Part shown: positions 42,966-50,638 of the stretch, one piece after another | How positions within the stretch are numbered: the stretch's first letter is position 1 | Layout: each line of letters begins with the position of its first letter | DNA from: Planctomycetota bacterium | GTDB lineage: Bacteria; Planctomycetota; UBA1135 | Reading direction: 5' to 3' | Assembly: GCA_008501825.1 (NCBI GenBank) | Contig: QQUA01000023.1 | Location: forward strand, 124,001 to 188,000 | Length of the DNA stretch: 64,000 nt | Made by a program: the position numbers and the translations under genes | The notes under the pieces: generated by a model | What the model was told of the DNA's origin: nothing | The model's database searches: none | The model's input: the letters and a program-made list of their open reading frames with translations, nothing else

Positions 42966-44156
42966 TCAGGGTCGCTCGAACAGGGCGGACATGCCGAGTC
43001 CGCCGGAGACGCAGAGAGTGGCCAGGCCGCGGCGGCTGCCGCGACGGCGCATCTCATGCAGCAGGGTGACGACGATCCTGGCGCCGGTACACCCGATGGG
43101 ATGGCCCAAAGCGATGGCGCCGCCGTTGACGTTCAGGCGGGCCGGATCAAAGGGCGTTTCTTGGAGTACGGCCAGAGCCTGGGCAGCGAAAGCCTCATTT
43201 AGCTCCACCAAGTCCAAATCTTCCAGGGAAAGGCGGCAGCGCTCCAACAGTTGGCGGGTGGCCGGAACCGGTCCCAGGCCCATTCGCTTGGGATCACAAC
43301 CGACCACTTGGCTGTCGGTCAATAAGGCCATGATTTCCAGACCGCGAGCCTCCGCCTCTTGGGGTCGCATCAACACCAGGGCAGCGGCGCCGTCGGTAAT
43401 GCCGCTGGAATTCCCCGCCGTCACACTGCCTTGCTCCCGGTCAAAGACCGGGGCCAGCTTGGCCAAGCTCTCGAGGCTGGTTTGGGGCCGCAAATGTTCG
43501 TCGGCGGCAATGATTTGCTCGCCTTTGCGGGTGGCCACGGTCACGGCAGCGATTTCGTCTTCGAATCGGCCGGCTTCCACCGCCGCGGCGGCTTTGTGCT
43601 GACTCTCCAAGGCGAACTGATCCTGCTGCTCCCGACTGATGTTGCGCTCCTTAGCCAGCAATTCGGCGGTTTCGCCCATGATCATGTCGGACAGCCGGCA
43701 AAGAAAGCCGTCGGCATACATCGCGTCTTTCAGGGGGGCGTCGCCGAGTCGATAGCCGGTCCGCATCCGGTCCAACAGGAAAGGCACCTGGCTCATGGAC
43801 TCCATGCCGCCGGCCACCACGATGCTGGATCGGCCCAGGCGGATTTCGTCGGCCGCCATTTGCACGCACTTGAGGCCGGAGGCACAAGCCTGATTCAGGG
43901 TCAAACCCGGGGTGGTTTCAGGCAGGCCGGCGCGGTGGACCACCTGCCGGGCCGGGTTAGGTCCGGCTCCGGCCTGGCGAGCATGGCCGAAGATCAGGCT
44001 GTCGACCTCCTCGGGAGGGATCTGGGCTCGCTTAAGCGCCTCTTCCACCACAACTTGGCCCATGGCCGGAGCGGACAAACTGGAAAGACCGCCAAGAAAA
44101 CGGCCGATGGGAGTTCGAACCGCACTGACGACGGCGACCGGAAACCGTGAGTTCAT
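42966..44156 (-). CDS. Acetyl-CoA acyltransferase (thiolase)
   Basis: 396 residues with the complete thiolase triad: Cys91 (LNQACASGLKC), His352 (ALGHPIGCTGAR) and Cys382 (ATLCVSGGLGM). It is the first gene of an operon that continues with two peptidyl-prolyl isomerases and an enoyl-CoA hydratase. Together with the hydratase it suggests acyl-CoA turnover, but the hydroxyacyl-CoA and acyl-CoA dehydrogenase genes are not in view. It is divergent from the fabH gene. Confidence 0.93.
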   Translation of the reverse strand: MNSRFPVAVVSAVRTPIGRFLGGLSSLSAPAMGQVVVEEALKRAQIPPEEVDSLIFGHARQAGAGPNPARQVVHRAGLPETTPGLTLNQACASGLKCVQMAADEIRLGRSSIVVAGGMESMSQVPFLLDRMRTGYRLGDAPLKDAMYADGFLCRLSDMIMGETAELLAKERNISREQQDQFALESQHKAAAAVEAGRFEDEIAAVTVATRKGEQIIAADEHLRPQTSLESLAKLAPVFDREQGSVTAGNSSGITDGAAALVLMRPQEAEARGLEIMALLTDSQVVGCDPKRMGLGPVPATRQLLERCRLSLEDLDLVELNEAFAAQALAVLQETPFDPARLNVNGGAIALGHPIGCTGARIVVTLLHEMRRRGSRRGLATLCVSGGLGMSALFERP

Positions 44157-44424
44157 GAGTCGTGGCTCTTTTTCGGCCTTGGGGCGGGCCGGAGAAACAG
44201 CACAGCCTAGGAGGCGGCCCGGAAAGGGTCAATCGGAAGCAGGGCCGAAAGGAGGCATTTTCGCCGAAGGGCTATCCCAATTGTCCGAGATTGCCGAAGA
44301 TGTATCAGATCCCTAAGTCCCCTTTGCCCCTGGGTAGGGTTCCGCTGGTCTCCTTGTACTTCCACGGCATGGCCTCCGAGAGCCATCCGACTCCCGTTCT
44401 CATCGCTGATTCGGCGGCTCCCCC

Positions 44425-45405
44425 ATGGCCCCCACATACCTCACAGGCTTCGGGTGTTTCCACCCGGAGGAAATCATCACCAACGCGACGCTCATGCAGC
44501 GCGTGGACACTTCTGAGGAATGGATCCTCAGTCGCACCGGGATTCGAGAACGGAGGCGGGCGCCAGCGGATATGAACACCAGCGGCTTGGCCGCCAAAGC
44601 CACGGCGGCGGCACTGGAAGATGGTGGCTGGAGCGGGCAACAGGTGGAATTACTCATTTGCGCCACCTCCACTCCCGACATGCTGATCCCGGGAACGGCC
44701 TCTTTCATATGCCAGCAGCTCAAGATCGATCCGGTCGCCTTTGACATCAACGCCGCCTGTTCCGGATTCGTTTACGGCATGGTGGTGGCCGATGCCATGA
44801 TCAAAAGCCAAAAGCTGGACAAGGTGGTCATGGTCACTGCGGAAAAATACACCCGGGTGACCAATTACGACGATCGGGCATCCTGCATCTTCTTTGGTGA
44901 CAGCGCCGGCGCCGTTTTGATGTCGCCGACTCGGCCGGCATGGGGAATGGAGTTGTTGGATTTCGACATGCGCAACTACAACGAAGGCGCCCACATGGTC
45001 ACCACTGAAATCGGCGGCTATTTCCGCCAGGACGGGGCGGCAGTGAAGAATTACGCCCTGCGGGCCTTCCATGAAAGTGCCACCTTCATGTTGGAGAAGC
45101 ACGGTTTGGAACCGGACGACTTACGCGCCTTCGTCGGTCACCAAGCCAACTTACGGGTATTGCAAACCGTTGCTGACACTTTGAACGTGCATGAAAAACA
45201 ACATTGGCACAACGTAGAACTGTTCGGCAATCAAGGCGCGGCCGGCGCCGCCAGCACCTTAACGAGCCGGGTCGTAGCCCAGCGCCAAGACTTTCAAGAC
45301 GGTGATTTGTTCCTTTGCACGGTATTCGGTTCCGGCTTTACCTGCGGCAGCGCCCTGATGCGCTGGGTAGGCGAAGCCCCTGTTCCAGCGGAAAACCCGG
45401 CCTAA
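44425..45405 (+). CDS. 3-oxoacyl-[ACP] synthase III (FabH family)
   Basis: 326 residues. The ketoacyl synthase III triad is in place: Cys112 (NAACSGF), His239 (VGHQANLRVL) and Asn269 (LFGNQGAAGAAS). TGIRERR and YSDGTG-region equivalents fit FabH. FabH condenses acetyl-CoA (or a branched or longer acyl-CoA) with malonyl-ACP to start fatty-acid synthesis. The usual fab genes (fabD, fabG, acpP) are not adjacent, so this may be a paralogue for a special acyl chain. A quinone-oxidoreductase-like gene starts 5 bases after its stop. Confidence 0.9.
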   Translation: MAPTYLTGFGCFHPEEIITNATLMQRVDTSEEWILSRTGIRERRRAPADMNTSGLAAKATAAALEDGGWSGQQVELLICATSTPDMLIPGTASFICQQLKIDPVAFDINAACSGFVYGMVVADAMIKSQKLDKVVMVTAEKYTRVTNYDDRASCIFFGDSAGAVLMSPTRPAWGMELLDFDMRNYNEGAHMVTTEIGGYFRQDGAAVKNYALRAFHESATFMLEKHGLEPDDLRAFVGHQANLRVLQTVADTLNVHEKQHWHNVELFGNQGAAGAASTLTSRVVAQRQDFQDGDLFLCTVFGSGFTCGSALMRWVGEAPVPAENPA

Positions 45406-45410
45406 AGTCC

Positions 45411-46403
45411 GTGCGAAAAATCCGCCTGGAAGAATTCGGAGGCCCGGAAGTTCTGCGGATCCAGGAATTCGAGGACCCGGAGGTTCCCGAAGACGGTTAT
45501 TTAGTGGCGGTCAAAGCCATTGGCTTGAATTTCGCCGAAACGGTGGAACGGCGGGGACGTTACAAGCGAAATCAAGCTTTGCCTTACGAAATGGGCAAGG
45601 AAGCCGCTGGAGTGGTGCTGGCCCGAGGTTCCAAAGCCACCGAGTTTCAACTCGGCGATCCGGTCATCGTGGTGAAATTCGACAACGGCTGTTATGCCGA
45701 TCGAGTCGCCGCTCGCGGTTATCAAGCTCTCAAGCCACCGAAAGATTTCGGTTTCGACGAAATGGCCGCTTTTGCCAACACCTACGGAACCGCGTGGTAC
45801 GCCATGCATGAAATCGCCCGGGTCCGGCGGGGAGAATCGGTCCTGGTTCAGGCCGCCGCTGGCGGTGTCGGTTCTGCCGCGGTGCAGTTGGCCAAAAGTT
45901 TTGATTGCCAACCGGTCATCGGAACGGCGGGAAGCCCGGCAAAATGCGATTTTGTCCTCAGTTTGGGCGCCGACGCCTGCGTGAATTACGCCAGGGAAGA
46001 CTTTCGTCAGACCATAGAAGCCCTGTGTGACGGCGGCCAAATCGACTACTGCCTGGAATCGGTCGGCGGCGAAGTTTACGAGCACAGCCTGGAAGTTCTG
46101 GCCCCGATGGGTCGCCTGGTCATCATCGGCTTTTCCTCCATCCGGGAAAATTACGCCGATGCCATTCCGCGGATTCATCCATTAAGTCTCTTCCACCGAT
46201 CGATTTCGGTGGCGGGCCTGAACGTCGACAACTTGAAGTATCAAAAACGCCGCCACATCTGGCAGGAATTGCTGGATCACGTGGAACAAAAGGGATTGCG
46301 GCCCCGAATCGGTCAGCGATTCTCTTTTGAACAGGCGCCCCAGGCTCATGCAGCCTTGGAAGGTCGGCGCACCACCGGAAAGGTGGTATTAATCGTCGAT
46401 TGA
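45411..46403 (+). CDS. Zinc-independent MDR oxidoreductase (quinone oxidoreductase type)
   Basis: 330 residues starting at GTG 45411. The groES-like N-terminal domain lacks the zinc ligands. The Rossmann part is typical of quinone/enoyl reductases (VLVQAAAGGVGSAAVQLAKSF, GTAGSPAKCDFVLSLGADACVNYARED, CLESVGGEVYEHSLEVLAPMGRLVIIGFSS, RTTGKVVLIVD). NADPH is the likely cofactor. It sits 5 bases after fabH, so co-transcription is expected; reduction of an enoyl or quinone-like product is possible but unproven. Confidence 0.9.
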   Translation: MRKIRLEEFGGPEVLRIQEFEDPEVPEDGYLVAVKAIGLNFAETVERRGRYKRNQALPYEMGKEAAGVVLARGSKATEFQLGDPVIVVKFDNGCYADRVAARGYQALKPPKDFGFDEMAAFANTYGTAWYAMHEIARVRRGESVLVQAAAGGVGSAAVQLAKSFDCQPVIGTAGSPAKCDFVLSLGADACVNYAREDFRQTIEALCDGGQIDYCLESVGGEVYEHSLEVLAPMGRLVIIGFSSIRENYADAIPRIHPLSLFHRSISVAGLNVDNLKYQKRRHIWQELLDHVEQKGLRPRIGQRFSFEQAPQAHAALEGRRTTGKVVLIVD

Positions 46404-46453
46404 ATCGCGCTTTTTCGAACTTGCCAATCCTTCGACGGCGTTCTTAAACGGTT

Positions 46454-47653
46454 CTAATCCAAGAAATCGCAGTCGCCCTGGGTGTAATACCACCGCTCTC
46501 CATCCAGGCTGGCTCGGATCATTTCGAAGTCTCTTTCCCGGTGCCAGACCGGCAACGGCATCGGCGTGGCAATGACCCGGTCCGGCCGTTCCCGAGTGGA
46601 AGGCTTGAAACCAGCAATCTGGCCGACGGCTTCAGCGCCAGCAGTTCCGGCTTTGGCGCCGAAATGCATGAACTCGCAGCGAGCGGCCACGGCATGAAAC
46701 ACCATCGCCTCCAACAGAGCTCGGGACAGCTCGGGATCGCTGCCGTCCCACAAATCCATGACCGTGGCCAGGCGGGTGGCATAAGGTTCCCATTGTCGCC
46801 ACACCAAGTAGCCGACCGGCTGCTGATTTTGCCAAGCCACCAAAAAGTGATGACGGTACAAAGGGCAGTCCTGATATCGCCAGCGCAAAGTGGCCGCGTC
46901 CCGGCAAAATACTAAGTCGTAGCGATCGCGGTATTCGGTCCAAAGTCGATCGAAATCCGCCCCGATGGTTTCCACCGGCCGGATTTGAAATTTTCCAAAA
47001 TCCGCCGGCTTCCGCGAACGAGCCATCCAATCGGTGGCCCGGGATAGCATGCCGCCGACGGTTCCGAATCGGGTACGCAAGGCCGGCCCGAGAGAAAGCC
47101 GCTTCTCCCAAATTTCCAATTGAAAGATGACTTGGTACCAGAACCAGCGCTGGCCGATTTTGATGGCGGCATCGGTGGATTGGCCGCCATAGGCAAACCT
47201 CACCCCTTCTTCCGCCGCCATTAAAGCGGTTCCGTTGGTAATGGATCGATAAAGTCGCCCACCTGATCGAGCTTTCGGATCCGTTGCGCTTTCACAAACC
47301 AACAAGGCTTGTTGGTCTTCGCCAAGCAAACGCAATTTTTTCCGCAACCCGATGTTGGCGGATAAAGCGGCTCCGCTGCTTTGATCCAGAGCGAACATGC
47401 CGATGGGCGGACCGGCAGGATTGTCCCAAAACTTCCATTGATATTGTTCGAGGCTTCGATTTACCTGGAACACCTTGCGAAACAAACTGTTCACCGCTTC
47501 GGCATGACTTTCCTCCAAGCGTTCATATCCAATTCCGGCCGGCGGTTCAGGCCAGGGAACGGAAGGCACGCGCTCCAACAAGTCCGGCGGTAATCCAAGA
47601 CTTGAGCCCTGCCCGGCACCGGGAGTTTGGGGATTTTGAGTTTCCGAAGACAT
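46454..47653 (-). CDS. GNAT-like acyltransferase family protein (double domain)
   Basis: 399 residues. The N-terminal half (about 40-190) has features of the GNAT fold (SHAEAVNSLFRKVF, LSANIGLRKKLRLLGEDQQALLVCESATDPKARSGG). The C-terminal half (about 235-390) repeats them (FCRDAATLRWRYQDCPLYRHHFLVAWQNQQPVGYLVWRQW). It resembles GNAT proteins near polysaccharide or peptidoglycan genes, but no such genes are near. The substrate is unknown. Transcribed alone on the minus strand. Confidence 0.7.
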   Translation of the reverse strand: MSSETQNPQTPGAGQGSSLGLPPDLLERVPSVPWPEPPAGIGYERLEESHAEAVNSLFRKVFQVNRSLEQYQWKFWDNPAGPPIGMFALDQSSGAALSANIGLRKKLRLLGEDQQALLVCESATDPKARSGGRLYRSITNGTALMAAEEGVRFAYGGQSTDAAIKIGQRWFWYQVIFQLEIWEKRLSLGPALRTRFGTVGGMLSRATDWMARSRKPADFGKFQIRPVETIGADFDRLWTEYRDRYDLVFCRDAATLRWRYQDCPLYRHHFLVAWQNQQPVGYLVWRQWEPYATRLATVMDLWDGSDPELSRALLEAMVFHAVAARCEFMHFGAKAGTAGAEAVGQIAGFKPSTRERPDRVIATPMPLPVWHRERDFEMIRASLDGERWYYTQGDCDFLD

Positions 47654-47814
47654 GATGCCGCGATCGCCGAACCTCGAGGGGAAAGACTCGGGGAAGACAG
47701 CCGTGAAACGGCGCGGGGTAGCAAGAGGTTGAGGATCGCCGGGGCAACAACCCGGAAGGGGGGCATTTCCATCTTACGGCACGTTTCGGTAAGGAAATGA
47801 AGAAAAAGGCCGCC

Positions 47815-49572
47815 TCACTGGGTCAATTTCTTCGGCATGATTCCCTCGGCCACCCAGCGGATGGAATTTCCGACCGTTTCTTGCAAGCGGCGCTCTTGAA
47901 CCGGCGAGGCCAACAAACGGATCAAGGCCAAAACCGGCAACTTGGCCATTGCATGAGAAGAAAGGGCCCGGAATTCCTCGAAGGCCACCACCGTGGTTTT
48001 GATGAGATGAGCTTGCACGATGGGCCGAACGGCGGAATCCGACAACACCCGATCTTGTAAGCGGATTTCCAGCTCTGGGACTAGTTCCGGCTGGTTGAGC
48101 AAATAGCTGGCTACGGCCACGGCACGAGGGGCGTCCTGTTCCGATAGCGCCGCTTCCAGGGCAGCCCAATTCCCCGATTGCGAAGTCGGCGCCAGCCGCC
48201 GTTCTCGCGGCAAGTCCATCCCACGGCCGGAGTGGATAAAGGCCAAGGTTTGAAACAAAAACGCCAGGGAGGACGGGCCGGGGCAACGCCGACAGGCTTG
48301 CCGCACGGCGGCGGCAAAGGTCAAACGGTGAGTCACCCACAACCAATTTTCCGCCACTTTTGGATTTTGATCCAGAGAAACGTCGAACCGAAGCAAACGT
48401 TCAGAAGCGGCAAGGGATAACACCTCGGCGATGGCATGCACCGGAACGCCTTGCTCCAAGAATTGCCACAATTGATCGACCGCTGGTTTGGCTTTGCCGT
48501 CCAAGACCGATTCGAACCAATCCCGAGAAGGCTCTCCAACCGACTTCTGCCTGGCCCACAAGTCCGGCAACTCTTCCCACCGGGCTTGGAGAGACTGAAA
48601 ATATGGCTTCATATAGGGCAGCAAATCCTCTCGGGTTCCCAGCAGATGACTGACCAAAAGAGAGCCATAGATTTCGGCCATCTGTTGGCCTTCGGCTTGA
48701 TCTCCTAGGGCGTCAAACAATTCTCCGGCCTTCACCATGTAAATCAGGGAATGGCCGAAGCCGGTAAAGTGCCGGGCAAGAAGTTGAAATAACCAAGCTT
48801 CCATTTCCTGGCGCGAACGCCCGTCTTCAAAACCGCCAAACCAACGGCCTTCCGCTTCCTCCAAACGTTCTCTTTCGACGGCGTCACACAGGGCTTGCCA
48901 ATCGCCACCGCGGATGGCGGAAGGTCGAGGTCGCGGGGGCATGCGCCGGTTGCTTTCGGCGCACAAGTCCATGACTGGAGCCATCGCAGCCATCGCCTGA
49001 ACGCCGGAATACCGGGGCAAATAACGAAGAGCGTCGGCGGCCAAGGCCAGCGTATGGGTAGTTCCATATTCGGCAAAGCGGGCATCGACCAAGGCAATTT
49101 CCAGCAATAGTTTTTGCGGAGAGAGGCCGGCTTGCAGCAGGCGGACGCCGTCTCGACAAAATCGCCCGACGTCGTGGCGGAACAAGGCTTCTTGCAAGCT
49201 CTTCAAAAGCGGAGGGATGGCTTGTTCAGGATCGGGATCGCTCAAGTCGACCTCCCAAACCCCTTGGTGCGATCGAACCGGATAACTGCGAACCCCTTCC
49301 CCTCCTAAAAGGCAGCGCCCGTCTCGCAAATCGAACTTCCAGTTGTGCCAGGTACAGGTCAGGCGGCAGTCCTGGACCTCCCCCTGCTGCAAGGGATAAC
49401 CCTCGTGGGGACAGCGGTTGTCGATGGCAAAGCACTCCCCTGCCGCGGTATGGACCAGGAGCAATTGCCGGCCGTCGATCTTCCAAACTTGACGACTTCC
49501 GGGGGGCAGTTCGGTCAAAGGGAGAGCGGCGGTCCATTGCCGGGCTGAAGTTGTTTGAGAGGGCTGGGTCAT
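47815..49572 (-). CDS. Rieske [2Fe-2S] protein with large C-terminal helical domain
   Basis: 585 residues. Residues 10-115 are a complete Rieske/ferredoxin domain of the nitrite-reductase-NirD or ring-hydroxylase type: Cys54-x-His56 (RCPHEG) and Cys73-x2-His76 (LTCTWHNWKF). The remaining 450 residues are all-alpha, with conserved-looking HTLALAADALRYLPRYSG and GFGHSLIYMVKAGELF, and show no cofactor motif I recognise. Proteins with this architecture occur in several phyla as uncharacterised Rieske proteins. Its start is divergent from a SufR-like Fe-S regulator gene, with operator-like palindromes in between, so regulation by that protein is very likely. No signal peptide, so cytoplasmic. Confidence 0.88.
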   Translation of the reverse strand: MTQPSQTTSARQWTAALPLTELPPGSRQVWKIDGRQLLLVHTAAGECFAIDNRCPHEGYPLQQGEVQDCRLTCTWHNWKFDLRDGRCLLGGEGVRSYPVRSHQGVWEVDLSDPDPEQAIPPLLKSLQEALFRHDVGRFCRDGVRLLQAGLSPQKLLLEIALVDARFAEYGTTHTLALAADALRYLPRYSGVQAMAAMAPVMDLCAESNRRMPPRPRPSAIRGGDWQALCDAVERERLEEAEGRWFGGFEDGRSRQEMEAWLFQLLARHFTGFGHSLIYMVKAGELFDALGDQAEGQQMAEIYGSLLVSHLLGTREDLLPYMKPYFQSLQARWEELPDLWARQKSVGEPSRDWFESVLDGKAKPAVDQLWQFLEQGVPVHAIAEVLSLAASERLLRFDVSLDQNPKVAENWLWVTHRLTFAAAVRQACRRCPGPSSLAFLFQTLAFIHSGRGMDLPRERRLAPTSQSGNWAALEAALSEQDAPRAVAVASYLLNQPELVPELEIRLQDRVLSDSAVRPIVQAHLIKTTVVAFEEFRALSSHAMAKLPVLALIRLLASPVQERRLQETVGNSIRWVAEGIMPKKLTQ

Positions 49573-49587
49573 GCTGGTTTATTTTGC

Positions 49588-49599
49588 AAGTAATTACTT
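49588..49599. promoter_or_regulatory. Palindromic operator 1 between Rieske and regulator genes
   Basis: AAGTAATTACTT is a perfect 12-bp palindrome (preceded by C to give CAAGTAATTACTT). It lies over the expected transcription start of the Rieske gene. It matches operator 2 at 49624-49637, 37 bases away centre to centre. Confidence 0.7.
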
Positions 49600-49603
49600 T
49601 TTT

Positions 49604-49626
49604 AACCCTCCGGCTGAATTTGTCAA
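49604..49626 (-). promoter_or_regulatory. Promoter of the Rieske gene
   Basis: On the minus strand a perfect -35 TTGACA (49621-49626) is followed after about 16 bases by TAAAAA as -10, about 30 bases from the ATG. Operator 2 overlaps the -35 and operator 1 lies just downstream of the -10, the layout of a repressor-controlled promoter. Confidence 0.55.
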
Positions 49627-49637
49627 GTAATCACTTG
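49624..49637. promoter_or_regulatory. Palindromic operator 2 between Rieske and regulator genes
   Basis: CAAGTAATCACTTG has 5-bp arms CAAGT/ACTTG and shares the CAAGTAATNACTT core with operator 1. It overlaps the -35 of the Rieske promoter and is 34 bases from the start codon of the regulator gene. Confidence 0.7.
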
Positions 49638-49670
49638 CTTAATTTGAAACCACTTCCTAAGCTAGCATTT

Positions 49671-50318
49671 ATGGAACGGAACTTGGAGCAGGAGGGCCCC
49701 AGTCCCGACCGCATCCTCTACCTCCTGAAAACTCGCGGCGAACTCAGCACCGGGCAATTGGCGCGGAGGCTGGGCATGACCGCGATGGGTTGCCGGCTCC
49801 ACCTCAAGCGTTTGCAAGAACAGGGCCTGGTGGCTTGCCGAGCGGAAAAGGGCCAAGTGGGCCGGCCGGCTCAAAGGTGGAATCTGCTGCCGGCCGCCGC
49901 CCAGCGCTTTCCCGAGAGCTATGGTGAACTGGCGGTAGAAATCTTGCAGGACGTGCAATTGGCTTTAGGTTCGAAAGCCGTGGAACAGCTTCTGCAGCAG
50001 AGGTTGCAAAGACAGTTACGCCAATATGGCGAGCGGCTTCAGGACAAGAACAGCACCGCCGAAAAAGTCAGGGCTTTGGCGGCCATGCGCAATGAGGAAG
50101 GTTATATGGCCAGGGCCGAACAAGTGGAAGGTCATTGGCAGTTGATCGAAGATCACTGCCCGATTTGCGTCGCCGCCGAAAGCTGCCAAGGCCTATGCCA
50201 AACCGAGGAGCAGCTCTTCCAACAATTGCTCGGGCCGGAGGCCAAAGTAAAACGAGTGGAACATCTTCTTCAAGGTGCTCGCCGCTGCCGCTATCAAGTG
50301 GAGATCCTTTCGGTCTAA
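49671..50318 (+). CDS. SufR-like iron-sulfur HTH transcriptional regulator
   Basis: 215 residues; ATG 49671 is chosen because the frame upstream runs through the operators. The N-terminal winged HTH (ILYLLKTRGELSTGQLARRLGMTAMGCRLHLKRLQEQGLV) is DeoR/ArsR-like. The C-terminal half has cysteines at 163, 166, 172, 176 and 206. Cys163 and Cys176 are 13 apart and Cys206 is 30 further on, close to the cluster ligands of SufR-type regulators. It probably binds a [2Fe-2S] or [4Fe-4S] cluster and represses or activates itself and the divergent Rieske gene through the CAAGTAATNACTT palindromes. Confidence 0.85.
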   Translation: MERNLEQEGPSPDRILYLLKTRGELSTGQLARRLGMTAMGCRLHLKRLQEQGLVACRAEKGQVGRPAQRWNLLPAAAQRFPESYGELAVEILQDVQLALGSKAVEQLLQQRLQRQLRQYGERLQDKNSTAEKVRALAAMRNEEGYMARAEQVEGHWQLIEDHCPICVAAESCQGLCQTEEQLFQQLLGPEAKVKRVEHLLQGARRCRYQVEILSV

Positions 50319-50638
50319 GCATGACCAAGGACAAACCGGTACAAAATTTGCTTTCCTTTGATCCGGTCGTGAGGACGAAATGACTCGGTTCGACGCAATA
50401 GATCGTTCGATTGAAATTCATCGAATCCAAACAAGGGAATGAAAAAGAACATGTCCTTTGCCCTATCCCATCCTTCTTGATATCTCCTGAGTCCAATCTA
50501 TCTTCGGGAAATCCAATCATGAGCGGGCGAGGAGAAATTCACTCTAAAGCAGAAGAAGTACGGGGGTATTTGCCAGGAAAGCAATTCACTCATTCTTATG
50601 CTCTCATTCTTACAGTGGCCCTTTAGAAGGAACCCGTC
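50319..50638. other. 320-base non-coding gap
   Basis: Noticeably more A/T-rich than the flanking genes. It holds a short imperfect repeat (CTCATTCTTA twice, 50588-50612) close to the next gene, which could belong to its promoter, but no consensus -35/-10 pair is convincing. No RNA gene or hairpin was seen. The few short open frames have no ribosome site. Confidence 0.5.

Noticed and set aside
44157-44424. Search for a shared operator between the thiolase and fabH genes
   Set aside because: No palindrome or repeated motif of convincing length was seen in the 268-base divergent region.
50411-50626. 71-codon open frame in the gap before the FG-GAP gene
   Set aside because: No ribosome site, no recognisable features, composition unlike neighbouring genes.
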